A stretch of 64,000 nucleotides of DNA from Aspidiotus rigidus (Eukaryota > Arthropoda > Insecta > Hemiptera > Diaspididae). Both the position numbers and the translations under genes were made by a program. The DNA is taken from assembly GCA_035079385.1 (NCBI GenBank), contig JAVHKY010000053.1, positions 2,604,001 through 2,668,000 of the forward strand, written 5' to 3'. Of the stretch, positions 11,106-22,330 are shown in pieces; position 1 is the stretch's first letter, and each line of letters starts with the position of its first letter. The notes beneath the pieces were generated by a model. It did not search any database. It was not told the DNA's origin and saw only the letters and a program-made list of their open reading frames with translations.

Positions 11106-11406
11106 AGTAGGTCAAAGAAGCCGGCGTTGCCTTGGAGGTCAAAAAATGTGTTACATATTAGTGCCACATTGCCGTGCTAAGTCAGAACTGAGAAGATGTA
11201 TCTGGAAAAATGACAATCAAGAGAACTGGGTCTTTTATTAAGTAAAAATAGACGTACCTTTTTCTAGATTGTTATCTGAAGTTGTTTACATCAAAATGAA
11301 AATCTAGAGAAGAGAGTCTCATTTTAATACTTTTATTACAAAAGACCAAGACGTTGTTATCGTGACGTCACTAACTGGTAAGAGCGGGTGATCGTAGGTG
11401 AAAGTA

Positions 11407-11617
11407 GAGCACTAGAACGATACAAGTGAAGATATACGCAATTTTCTATCGTTCAAAAACCCTCCAAGGTACAACGCGTGACGCGTAGCATCGCAGAGCG
11501 GCAGATTTTTGGTGTTTTCCTTGATCCGCGATGTTACGCGACACGCGATGTACCTTGGAAGGTTTCTGCACGATAGAAAATGGCGTATGTCTTCACTCGT
11601 ATCGTTCTAGTGCTTTA
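11407..11617. mobile_element. MULE-like MITE, 211 bp, with 9-bp TSD
   Basis: A long imperfect foldback has arms starting AGCACTAGAACGATAC; the stem spans roughly 95 bp each side. It is flanked by the 9-bp direct repeat GTGAAAGTA at 11398-11406 and 11618-11626. A 9-bp duplication is characteristic of Mutator-like elements. There is no internal coding capacity. Confidence 0.7.
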
Positions 11618-14600
11618 GTGAAAGTACCCTTCTCGAAGCCGGAAACCGAGTAGCAGAAAAAGCACTACACACTTTCGGGGTACGTTGAAGTGGTACTGCC
11701 ACAAAGACCTTTTCGCTCATTGTATTCGTATCAAGTTGAAGACGTGTGGTCCAAAACTTTTGTTAAGACACTGAAGAAGGGAGATATGATGGACAGCCAT
11801 GTTACCTAGAATTAATTCTCCAGCATATGGCTGCATTACATTTGATCTTTCTGTTCCTTGATTGACGACGTAAAACGCAGAACTTGAATGCAGATGCAGT
11901 CATCAGCAGAACACTTATTTCTAGACAACATTGGCTGTCAATTATATCTCCCTTTTGTAGTGTCTTTCTGTATAATAGACAGCGCAATAAATACATTTCC
12001 AAATATGCCATTAATTTTCAATATGTCACAAGAAATACCAGCAGAATTGAAGAGTTCCATACTGTACGGTAGGCAACACCTCGATCAAGCGTGACAAAAA
12101 CCAGGACGATTTTTCCGAGTGTAGTCCCAATCTTATGATCATAATATAAAATGCTAAAATGAGTCGGCACTTTGGTATCAAATTTCAATGTCGACATTGC
12201 ACCGATTTGACCACTGCGGCACTGTTTGAACATCCCAATGGTTCTCGTTGTATAATCATGGCCACACGCATTCTGTCTGCGAGTAGCAAAGTCACCAAAC
12301 TAGGGAGTGCCTGTACATTGACTCCAGACCGACGTCGATTCGAGGTCGATTTGAAGTTGACCAGCATAAAATATAGGACTGTTCCCTGCACAACACTAAA
12401 AATCAACGGTGTTAATCCAGGTTCCTCCCTGCGTGTGTCGAAGAACCTAGCGAACGCGTCGTGTTCGAGCGGCGTGGCTACCCTTGTCGGTCAGTTTTAG
12501 ATTACCTATGTTGCTCTTATCTATTACAACACGTTTTTTCTACCTGTTTCGTATTCTCTCTTAATTGTTGTATCACCCCTTTTTGTAAGGTGTATTTTTT
12601 CACCCTGTATTATTTCATATTGTGGTACAGTTTCATAGGTCCTCGGTTAATCAACGCAACAGAGCAGTCTATTTCATGTGGATAGAAAAATTTGGAGAAG
12701 TCGACTCCAAGTCGACGTCGATTTGAGGTCGATTTTAGGTGGATAAAAATTTTCCAGAAATCGACATTTATTGATCCCATATCGATCTGATATCGGCGAC
12801 GTCGTGGTGAGGTCGTTTTCACCTTCGAAATAGTAAATTCTCGGTTGACACGTATCTATCAATACTCTGTAACATAACATGAAGATTCAAAATTTCCAGC
12901 TTTGTGGTGTACAATTTTATTACTTTGCGATAACATGATAATAAATTTACAGTATCTGTGCTCATCATCTGTGTTTCGGAGTTTTTGTCTCTATTTGAGA
13001 GGCTATATTTCGAGATTTTACAGCGCCATGATATCGTATAGCTTCTCAGTGCTCTGATTCTACCCCAATTTTTCCCCTTTCCTGCCCCAGGCTGCAGCAA
13101 ATTAAAAAGTATTCATAATCAGAAATATTTGGATACCCTGCTGTCGCACGTAGGGCTCAGCGCTCGAAAATTTGGTCTCTTCTTCGGAACAATATCGCTC
13201 GAGTTTTCTTTTCTATGTATATTCTGATCATTAATTTTTGTTTTTTTCGGAAAAGAATAAAAGTAAACACACGTCGACAGGCCCTCGTGCAATTCCTCCT
13301 ATAATCAACCTAGATGATGATAACACCATTGCGAAATTCTCGTTGATTAGAAGCGCGGAAATGCTGATAAAACTGAAATCGCAAGGCATTACGGCCGTAC
13401 ACACATTTACGTCAATGAAAGTAATAGTCGAAATTTTGACCTCACTTCATTCATAATTTCATGAGATACGTTCTTGAACGAGGTGACAACATGTAAGCGG
13501 GTAAGAGGGGATTCAGATGGTATCTCGATACATTATAACGAACCAAGTGTGCATCATATTGATGTCTCCGCACATTGACACTGACGTAGCGAGCTTAATC
13601 TTTCCCGGACATTTCGTAGCATCGACATCGAGAAAATGTGGGTGGAAATTTCGTCAGATTCGATCGAAAGCTACGTCATGACGTCATCCGTTTCAATGAA
13701 ATACTCATATGTTTTAACTTCAATGATAATTTTTGCAACCGAGAATTGGGCCGAGATTCCCTCAGGGTCTACAGAGTTCGAAAACCTTTGCCATTGTAAC
13801 AGCTAGACACAGGAGAATCTAAAAAAGCTTGCAATTCCGAAGTGAAGACTGTCCGGAATTTGTAACTGTCTTTTTCTCCGACTGTAAAAAGAAAGAGAGG
13901 ACTGGTCTAAAAGATTATATTTTTCTAAAAATTGACTCGTTCTCTTTCCTACAAATTACCTAGGTCGACATTCGAATTGAGAGGTATACACTAATATTCA
14001 AAAAACATAAATTATCTGGGTACGGTAAATCTTTATACAATATACCGGTACTCATGTTCTTCCTCGCCATTCTTAACAAACGCGAGTATAGTACCGAAAC
14101 CTGTACCAGATTGAAATTATGTCACATGAATTATCGAAATAGTGTCAGTTGTGATGCTTTCTGAAGAACGTACCGGTATACCTTTTTCTACAATTTTATC
14201 TAATTCGGTTAAGCTCTTACTCAAATAAAACTGGTTTTCTTTTATTTACTTCACAAATACCACAAAATCAATTGTCGCACGCGAACCCGAGTCAACGTCC
14301 TTCACTGAAGTATTCTTTACGAAAAATATCCGACTCACATTTTCCCTAATTATTATTGAATTTATATGTAAGTCACTTCCTTAACGTGTGCACGTATATA
14401 AGTGTAATGGGCGAGAGTATATTTATAACTTTTGTGAACGATTTCAAAAAAAAAGGTGCATGATTATTGGTTTTTAAAAATATCTCGAATGCATCGTGCT
14501 TCGCGGATATTTTGTGCAAGACGAAAACGAAATGCACGCCCGTGATCGACTTTTTGCGAGAGTTGATTTTTATGATTTCATAAAGGGTATACGTTGCCAA

Positions 14601-14935
14601 TAAAGTATAAGTAACGTTTGTCAATCGTTTAAATTCATTTTCAATCGATGAAGTATCTGAGATGGACGATTAAATCAACACGACTTTTCACAATGCAAAA
14701 ATCATTGAGAGAGTCACTCAGTTTCTTTAAATTAAATACCAATGACCTGTCAATCATGCCAAATATTTGTAGGATAAAAAATAAAACTCAGTGTATAAAT
14801 TCTATCATTATGACGTCGCATCAACTGATAACAGCGTAAAAATACCTATAATCCACTAAGGAAACCTGAATTTCGTTTTAATTTAGGCTGGAGTCATTTA
14901 AAACCTACGAAACGTCTCCCCTCTCCCCCTGCCCA
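11618..14935. other. Long gene-free stretch
   Basis: No recognisable gene lies here. A short direct repeat of GACGTCGATT-GAGGTCGATTT occurs at 12328-12358 and 12709-12738. A 72-residue frame at 13238-13456 reads cleanly but has no motif I know. The rest is AT-rich and featureless by eye. Confidence 0.45.
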
Positions 14936-15037
14936 AACTGCTATGGAGCTATAACAGTTGTTTCTGCGATCTTTGCAAATTGATATTTCGATTACTCCCA
15001 ATATGATTAACCGTAACCTACACAATCGGATTAACTC

Positions 15038-15797
15038 AATTGGAAACGCACTGAGAGATTACCATCAATTAATCGTCGAAAAAATTGTTGGTGCCCATCT
15101 TAAGATTTAGACTATAACTTATCTAAGTATCGAAAAAATCCATCCAGGAGATCCGCGGACAAAAAATTTCTTTCAGCGTAAATATAGGCCTATATAAAGC
15201 CCACTCAGAGCCACCGATCTCCTATCATCAGAAAACCCTTCAATTTTCTCACACATTTTCAAATTTATCTCTGACCTACCTCCTTCCATCAACATTTAAA
15301 TTCAATTCATTTTTTCCGTTTTTCCTCCGAGGTAAGGCCCAGTAGCCATCCTCCTTCCAACCCTCTTTTTTTTTTTTTTTTAATTTTATGATTTACTTTT
15401 TTTAAATTCTAAAGAGTGATTAAATCATACTCTTTTAATACAAAAAATCAAACTCGGCTCCAGTCCTTACAACGGATTGCTATATCGGAGTTCTATTGTT
15501 TTCACCTTTTTTTTTTTATATATACATTTATGCATGTGTATAATTTTTTTCCCCTATTCCTTTTTCTTCTTCGTTCTTTTTTTTGTTTTATTTATTTATT
15601 TTTTGTTTTTTTTGTATAATTTTTCTCTGGTTGAATGTAATAAATAAAAAATAAAAAAAAATAAAAAAAACTGATTTTTTTCATGCTGAAAGTAATATAG
15701 GGCCTCCAAAGCGTCGAGAAAGTTGACTACTTCTTCCCCCTGTCAATCTTGCTACAGATGTAATACCTCACTTTTCGAGCTAGAAAAGTAGGTAAAA
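15038..15797 (+). mobile_element. Helentron/HINE-like element, copy A, with an insertion
   Basis: The 5' part, near 15038-15180, shares GGTGCCCATCTTAAGAT and AATCCATCCAGGAGATCCGC with copies B and C. The 3' part, near 15690-15797, shares GGGCCTCCAAAGCGTCGAGA and ends in ACTTTTCGAGCTAGAAAAGT then AGGTAAAA. In copies B and C a microsatellite joins these halves. Here an unrelated T-rich segment, about 15181-15670, takes its place. A central microsatellite plus a terminal hairpin is the layout of Helentron-associated elements; the class is inferred. Confidence 0.5.
15229..15665 (+). repeat. Inserted T-rich segment with GAGGTAAGGCC block
   Basis: The segment contains CGAGGTAAGGCCCAGTAGCC followed by ATCCTCC at 15328-15363, then long T-runs, and ends A-rich with (A)nT repeats. 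The same block occurs in inverse orientation at 19637-19672 beside the (AAT)n tract. That suggests a shared LINE or SINE 3' tail, but no coding part is attached here. Confidence 0.35.
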
Positions 15798-15850
15798 ATA
15801 AAAGAGCTCTACAATCATCTTTTCCTATACGTTATTCTTAACAGTATCCG

Positions 15851-16297
15851 GTAAATTGTACGCAGGTAAACTGTACGCAGGAAATTATACGCAGAGAAAA
15901 TTATACGCCTAATGAAAATTGTACGCAGATATATTTTTTCGCAGATGAAGAGAGGGACTTGGAAAAAATTTCGACTTTGGAGCTACCTACGTATGAAAGG
16001 AGAGGGACTTGGAAAAATTTCAACTTTCAAATTATGTATGATAGGAGGGGGACTTGGAAAAATTTCGACTCTCGAGCTATACATGATAGAAGGGGGACTT
16101 AAAAAAATTCCTATCAATGAGGTCTATGCTTCCTTGAATTCTTAATACCAAATCCCATATGACTCATAAAACAGGTTCCCTGCGTTCCTCGTTCAACTTC
16201 TTTAAGAAAGCCGTTGTTTTTTCCTCATTTTTGCAAAAAATTTTGATGTTCTCTGAAAAATTTTACCTACGTACAATTTTCTCAGCGTACAATTTAC
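15851..16297. mobile_element. TIR element of iterated TTGTACGCAG carrying a 45-bp array
   Basis: The left end repeats GTAAATTGTACGCAG about four times (15851-15930). The right end, 16262-16297, holds the same motif inverted in two copies. Between them sit three to four 45-bp units (about 15952-16110) and the ACAGGTTCCCTGCG module (16143-16225). There is no transposase and no clear target duplication. The structure suggests a nonautonomous element that propagates the array; that is inference. Confidence 0.55.
15952..16110 (+). repeat. 45-bp unit array inside TIR element
   Basis: Between three and four units run in one orientation. Because the unit is 45 bp, one frame reads through the array as a repeated 15-residue pattern, GLGKISTLELYMIGG. 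This is a by-product of the unit length and no start or conserved protein context supports translation. Confidence 0.75.
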
Positions 16298-17227
16298 ACT
16301 GATCCTTCTTAGCCTAGTATTAGTGTAGTATATCTACTGTAAATTAGGCTGAGTGGTTCAATTCTTTATCACTTCCGATTCCTGACATCTCTTAAAGCTA
16401 TCTCCTGCTGCTATTTTTCTCGTGCACTCATAAATTGTATTCACGTTGTCTTCACCATTTTCTATGCAAACTCCATCCCAAGATTCTTCATCTGAGAATC
16501 CAGCTGCAAGGAGATCCCGAAAAACTAAAAAAATCGATGTCGAAGCCAAAGAAGCAATTCCAATCACCCACTAGTCAACCCCTCATTCCTTCCCTCACGC
16601 TTCAACATTTCGGAACGTATCAACAAAATACCTCACTTTTCTAGCTAGAAAAGTCGGTAAAAATATATCGCACCCGAGCCTAGTTCACTCGTTAATCTAA
16701 CCTTGAATCTCACTCAAAGAAGCCAGTCCAAATTGAAAATGATATTCTCATCTCCTAAGACACCTCAAATCAACTATGAACCACTATCAATAATGAATAC
16801 ATGAAAAAAAAAAGCTCACGCAGCAGCGTAAGCATCACCGACTCTTCAATAATTTGCTATAAAAAAATTTATACATGCCCCCCGTATTTAAACTTCATTG
16901 TTTCTTAGGAGCTGATTGTGATAATAATAATGTAAGGTATTCCACTTACTCTTCTATTGTTCAATTCATTTCTAATCTTTTCAATAGGTACTTTTATAAT
17001 TTTCAAATACAGGTATTCATGGGAAATAACTCAAAAAGGAGTCGATTGATGGCTTTCTCTCCCCATATGTAAATTAAACTCTAAATAGAAGAACGGGAAC
17101 GGAACGTGGCTCTATTAAAATAAAAATATAAAACTTTGGTGATTCAGAAGAATCTCAAAGTATTAACCTGACTGTCCATTTCCAGAAACACTGTGAGAGT
17201 ATGAAGTCGATAATTACGAAAATCAAA
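16298..17227. other. No gene seen; 3' hairpin remnant of the HINE-like family
   Basis: At 16625-16660 there is an isolated copy of the family 3' end, ACTTTTCTAGCTAGAAAAGT followed by CGGTAAAA. A 36-codon frame from the ATG at 16465 (MQTPSQDSSSENPAARRSRK) has a charged, LINE ORF1-like look but is too short to assign. Nothing else is recognised. Confidence 0.45.
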
Positions 17228-17363
17228 ATATGAGTCGCGCTCAGCGAAACCATGTACTAAGTCGGAAAAAAAAAATTCTGATTTTTTTTTTCTGAAAATT
17301 TCACCAAAAATCGGAATTTTTTTTTCCGACTTAGTACATGGTTTCGCTGAGCGCGACTCATAT
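17228..17363. mobile_element. Hairpin MITE, 136 bp
   Basis: Arms of about 50 bp begin ATATGAGTCGCGCTCAGCGA. They are near-perfect inverted repeats around a short A/T-rich loop. A TA at each edge is compatible with a TA target site. There is no coding capacity. Confidence 0.7.
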
Positions 17364-17779
17364 AGATGAGGAAAATTGAAATGGCCGATGAAACTTCCAC
17401 TTCTTTGTCTTTACCTAAATTTCATTACCCCCCAGTGTTCAGGCTAAGAGCCATGGCGATAACGTAAAGAAAAAAAAATGCTACGCATACCTACATAAAT
17501 CAGTAATAATTATAAGATACACGGCTAGTTTTTTTTTTTTTTTTTTTCTTTATACACCCTTTATTGTGAAAATAATAGAAAAAATAAAAAAATAAATAAG
17601 AAATACACGCTTGGCTTTCCCTCCTAGGATTCCGCATTTCTTACCCCAAAACCAAACTCGTCATTTTCCAAAAACCACGCCAGAAAACAATCAAATTTCC
17701 CCCTCTCACAATAGCTAACTACCCGATCCCACAAGTCAAAACTACTAAAGTTCTTGGCCATCAAAATGCATTCGAGCAC

Positions 17780-18118
17780 TCAATGTCCTGAAATTCCTCT
17801 CCCACCCTGAAGAAGGTTGTAACCGAAAAAACCTTCTCCACCTCTACCAGAGCTTAATCCGATCCATCCTCGATTATGGATCACCCATTTACAGTCTCGC
17901 CCCTCCCTCTCATTTAAAACTACTCGACACCATCCAAAATTCTTCACTCAGAATAGCTACTGGAGCATTCCGAACCAGTCCCGCTGAAAGCCTCTGTGCA
18001 GACACTGGCTTCCCCCCACTTCACTATCGACGCCTCAAACTGACAACCAACTTCCTCACAACTGTCCTACAATATCCGCAAACCCCCGTCCACCATCGCA
18101 TATTCCCCCCCTCATCAT
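17780..18118 (+). pseudogene. LINE RT C-terminal (thumb) fragment
   Basis: The frame reads ALNVLKFLSHPEEGCNRKNL, then SLIRSILDYGSPIYSLAPPS, LDTIQNSSLRIATGAFRTSP and FPPLHYRRLKL. These motifs lie between the RT palm and RNase H in I/Jockey-group LINEs. The catalytic YADD box lies upstream and is not present. A frameshift near 18115 leads into the RNase H frame. Confidence 0.7.
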
Positions 18119-18329
18119 AACCAAAATTCCTCGACCAATCTACGTTCCAACCTAGAACTCCAACTAGCACGCCCCTTCAAGTTCCATTGCCTTAACCACA
18201 TCGTTCCCTCAACCCCTCCTTGGCTTTTTATTCCACCCAAAATCATTCGCGACCTAAAACGCCTCCCTCGTCTTTCAACTTCTCCCGAAGAATACCAAGC
18301 ACAGTTTAACAAAATCCTTAACAACTTTC

Positions 18330-19174
18330 ACAACCCTATACTATGTTTCACCGATGGATCTAAATATCAAAACAAAACCGGCTTTGCTTACTCAATAGAT
18401 CACATCACAGTCTCTCACTGACACCGCAACACCGCATCCGTCTTTACCACTGAACTACAAGCAATCTTTAGCTGTTTAGAACACATCCTCACCAACCTAC
18501 CCTCCCGTCTTCCTCTCAACCCATTTTTAGTCATTTCCGACTCCCTATCATCACTCGACGCCATATCCAACCACACTTCCTCCCACCCACTCATAAGTCG
18601 TATACACACTCTCATTAACACCTTCCATACCATCCCCATCCCATTATTCTTCATCTGGGTACCTGGTCACAAGGGTATCCCAGGAGACGAAAATGTCGAC
18701 AAAGCAGCCAAACTAGCAACCCATAACCCATCAGTCAACCGCTCTTTCCTCCCCTCACGCTCAGATCTCTCCAAACACATAAACAAATTCATCACTCAAG
18801 CATGGTTCACCCATTGGTCTGATCTCAAATCACACTCAAACAAACTAGCCCAAATTAAAAATATTCCCACCGCATGGGACTCTTCAAATCTGTCAACACG
18901 CAGAGAAGAAATAGTCATCACCCGTCTCAGAATCGGCCACACCAGACTCACTCACACCCATCTCATCTCTCATCTTATGCCTCTCTCATGCCCTCACTGC
19001 GAATCTGAACACCCCCTATCCGTTCAACACATCTTCTGCTGCCCCAACTTGACCCAACTCCGTAATTCCTTATCCATCCCCCACAACCATACAGAAGCAC
19101 TTTCAGATCTCTTTCCCTCCATCCCTAACATATTCAACTTTTTACAACAAGCCAACTTCCTCTCACGCATATAA
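18330..19174 (+). pseudogene. LINE RNase H and C-terminal zinc-knuckle fragment
   Basis: RNase H blocks are LCFTDGSKYQNKTGFAYSI near 18340, TTELQAIFSCLEHI, VISDSLSSLDAI, and VPGHKGIPGDENVDKAAK near 18660-18710. These hold the D, E, D and late D positions of the catalytic set. A stop follows VSH at 18418. The tail continues ITRLRIGHTRLTH, then CPHCESEHPLSVQHIFCCP near 18990-19050, a CCHC-type knuckle. The frame ends ANFLSRI at 19174. Confidence 0.75.
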
Positions 19175-19223
19175 TCACACAATCTAGCCGAGCTCATGGA
19201 AGGCAGGCTGCTGGTAACTCGTT

Positions 19224-19680
<457 letters not shown>

Positions 19681-20247
19681 ATTTGTTATGAATTATGTAA
19701 GTCAAATTGTGATGGATTCCGGAAGATATTTAAGGAAATGAAAGATATGAGGGAAATATGATAATTCTTCGGATGAGAGAAGGTCAATAGCTCGGAGAGA
19801 GGTTGGAAAATTTAAATTCATACATTCTGAATAGAGTTTTTGTCTTAAATTTGGTAATTCTGAGCATTCAAAAAAGTAGTGGTTGATGTCGGCTTTTAAA
19901 AGATTCCATCGGTAAAGTGCAAGGTTTGTTTAACGTACCCAATAAACGTCAAATTTTTTCAATCATGTATGACGGGTAATGAGAAGTTTTTACAGCCAAT
20001 AGGTGTACGATGCATCAGAGGTACCATCGGGCGAAAAGAGTCAAATAAAATATACAAACGAGATTCAGCTCTTACGGCTAGACGTGGACTACTTATATTT
20101 TGAGATTTACTCCAGAACCACTTGTTCAATCGATACAAAAATTACAGAGCAATAAGATTGAATCCACTATGACGTAATGCAATGATATGAAGATAATAAG
20201 ATTGATATTCTTTGAGAAACTACACTAAGAAATTCGAGGAAAATTGA
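19681..20247. other. No gene seen
   Basis: AT-rich DNA between the microsatellite and HINE-like copy B. Nothing is recognised. Confidence 0.4.
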
Positions 20248-20555
20248 GAACTACTCAACTACTCATCCAATCTCAGAAAAAAATGCACATGCCCAACTTT
20301 AGATAATCCACTACAACTTGACCAAACTTTACGAGAATACAGCCGGTAGTTTTTGAGGAGTTGCGTGGACAAAAAAAATCTTATATATATATATATATAT
20401 ATATAAATATATAAGGATACCTGAAATTTTTTTATTAGTCTCAGGATGATCTAGGACCTCTAAAATATCGAGAAAATTCTTTCCCCGGCTTCCCCATCAC
20501 AACTGTGTCGGGAGCAATACCTGACTTTTCATTCGAAAAGTCGGTAAAATGACGT
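20248..20555 (+). mobile_element. Helentron/HINE-like element, copy B
   Basis: Its left part contains TGAGAACTACTCAACTACTC and TTTTTGAGGAGTTGCGTGGA followed by CAAAAAAAATC. A (TA)n microsatellite of about 30 bp follows (20384-20415). The right part contains GATCTAGGACCTCTAAAATA and ends with the hairpin ACTTTTCATTCGAAAAGT then CGGTAAAA. The hairpin arms match copy C while the loop differs. Confidence 0.55.
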
Positions 20556-21023
20556 ATAAATCAATAATTATTCAAGAATGAAGTCACCAAGGTAGTCTCG
20601 CAGCACACCGTCTAGATGAAGACTAAAAATTGTACTTAATCATTCAAACTCGAGGTTTTCACTATCGAGTATGACTAATAATAATGAAAATAAACTGAAC
20701 AACCCGCCATTGCCACTATCCGTTCAAAAACAAATTTAACAAAACAAATAAAATTTGACTAAACAAAATTCAAGGCTCTAGGGGCTGTGGGAAGCGAGAT
20801 ACAAGTGTACTAAATTTGAATGAAATATCATCGAAAATAAAATTCACTGTACCTTTGGTCAAGAATGAACCAAGAATGAACCTGTTGTATGATAAAAGGT
20901 TCGTCATCACAATACACGTACTGATAACAAAAGTGGTAAAAGGATAGGAAAATCCGCTTCTCGTAACGTAAGCGCAGCTACTCGTAATAGTGAGAAATTC
21001 TTCAAAAAAGTGAAAATTTCTCG
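20556..21023. other. Spacer between HINE-like copies
   Basis: No gene was seen. The segment from about 20765 (AAGGCTCTAGGGGCTGTGGG) may belong to the 5' part of copy C, but I could not set its edge. Confidence 0.35.
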
Positions 21024-21148
21024 AGAACTACTCACCCGATCCTCAAAAAAATTGCAGGTGCACATCTTAAGATATAATAATACAATGTGACCGAGTTTCA
21101 AAAAAATCCATCGGGTAGTTTCGGAGGAGTTCCGCGGACAAAAAAATC

Positions 21149-21210
<62 letters not shown>

Positions 21211-21341
21211 CCTAAAATTTTTCTTATGCTAGTTGTGATCTAGGACCTCTAAAACTTCGAGAAAGTTCATTGCCCCTGCCCCCTGTTCACCTTGCTACGG
21301 GTGCAATACCTCACTTTTCTAGCTAGAAAAGTCGGTAAAAT
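21024..21341 (+). mobile_element. Helentron/HINE-like element, copy C
   Basis: This is the clearest copy. It has GAACTACTCACCCGATCCTC, then GGTAGTTTCGGAGGAGTTCC, then a (CATA)n run of about 50 bp (21153-21203), then GATCTAGGACCTCTAAAACT. It ends ACTTTTCTAGCTAGAAAAGT and CGGTAAAA. The 20-bp terminal palindrome is perfect. No protein is encoded. Confidence 0.6.
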
Positions 21342-21509
21342 TGAAAAACTAGAATTATAGTATGTGAAAATACGATTATGAACGTGCAAATTCTGCTTCT
21401 TACCATCGGACGATGGCAGGGTAGTGCGACACAGTTTTGTATAGTCTGCGCACGCAGATTGCCATTTTTCGGTGAATTATAATAATACATCTTTGATAAC
21501 GAAACCTCG

Positions 21510-22330
21510 AAGAAAGCTGCCTTAGCTTCTAACCCACTGCCTCTCCGCCTTTACGACCTCCCAAAAATCCACAAAATAGGGCCTCCTTTGTGGCCGGTAG
21601 TTTTATTTCGTGCACCACGTACGAGTTGGCCAAGTACCTTGATATTTCGTTCAAGTCTGTAACTAGGCTTCCAACCCCCCCCCCTTTCTTTAAAAAACTA
21701 TCGAATTATCTGAGTTACTCACAAATAAACCACCCCCCTCCTCCGGGAAGCAATCTCGTATCTTTTGACGGGGTGAGTTTGTTTCCCCACGTCTCCTTCC
21801 AACCAACCCGTGAACGCATTGAGAAGTCAGTAATTGAGGCGGCAGCTCCACTTTCTATGGTTTTGGAAATTAAATCCCTCCTTCACTGCTGCCTCAGCCC
21901 CAACATATGTCGGTTCAACAATTCTATCTTTAAACTTCCTCCTGACATTGGTATCCCTATTGGATCACACCTGGGGTCTCTCTTTTCCGAAGGTCTCATG
22001 TTCAGACTGGAGGACGATATTTTTCAATTGAGGCTCCCTCTCTCTGGCGCCGGTATATGTCGACGACATATTGTGTGTTTGGACTGGACCAACCCAAAAA
22101 CCTGTATGACCTCCTCGCTTTCATGAATGATCTCTACCCCTCTATTAGGTTTTCAATCGAGATCGGAGGCTCTCAGATAAACTTTCTTAGCATCACTATC
22201 TCTCTCCTCAGGAGTGGTACAGGAAGAATACGACCACTGACATTTTAGTACATGGGTCGTCCTATTGCCCCTCTCCACCTAAAATAGCAACTTTCAATTC
22301 GTTAGTCCACAGTTTAGTGACACCGTCGAG
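21510..22330 (+). pseudogene. Penelope-like element RT, broken copy (PLE-2)
   Basis: Shifting between frames gives the PLE RT order: LPLRLYDLPKIHKIGPP, TYELAKYLDISFKSV, LPPDIGIPIGSHLGSLFSEG, YVDDILCVWTGP, PSIRFSIEIGGSQINFL and TDILVHGSSYCPSPP. The same blocks occur in the better preserved copy at 34747-35727. The catalytic YVDD box is retained, but at least four frame changes make the copy dead. A detached GIY-YIG piece lies about 3 kb downstream on the same strand. Confidence 0.75.

Larger units (their letters stand above)
17640..19255 (+). mobile_element. 5'-truncated LINE of the I/Jockey group with RNase H
   Basis: The order is the RT tail (KTKLVIF, then ALNVLKFL, then SILDYGSPIYSLAPPS near 17870), RNase H, and a C-terminal zinc-knuckle segment, followed by ACTCGTTAATT and a poly(A) of about 27. 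At least two frameshifts and internal stops break the reading. The 3' 430 bases are nearly identical to the copy at 40109-40607, with a handful of differences by eye. The insertion begins inside the RT, as expected for incomplete reverse transcription. Confidence 0.8.

Noticed and set aside
13238..13456. 72-residue frame (NKSKHTSTGPRAIPPI...) as a gene
   Set aside because: No family, domain or neighbouring exon is recognised; length is within chance for this composition.
15912..16145. Frame reading GLGKISTLELYMIGG repeats as a repeat protein
   Set aside because: The 45-bp unit is a multiple of three, so any frame persists through it. Units elsewhere have indels that break the frame.
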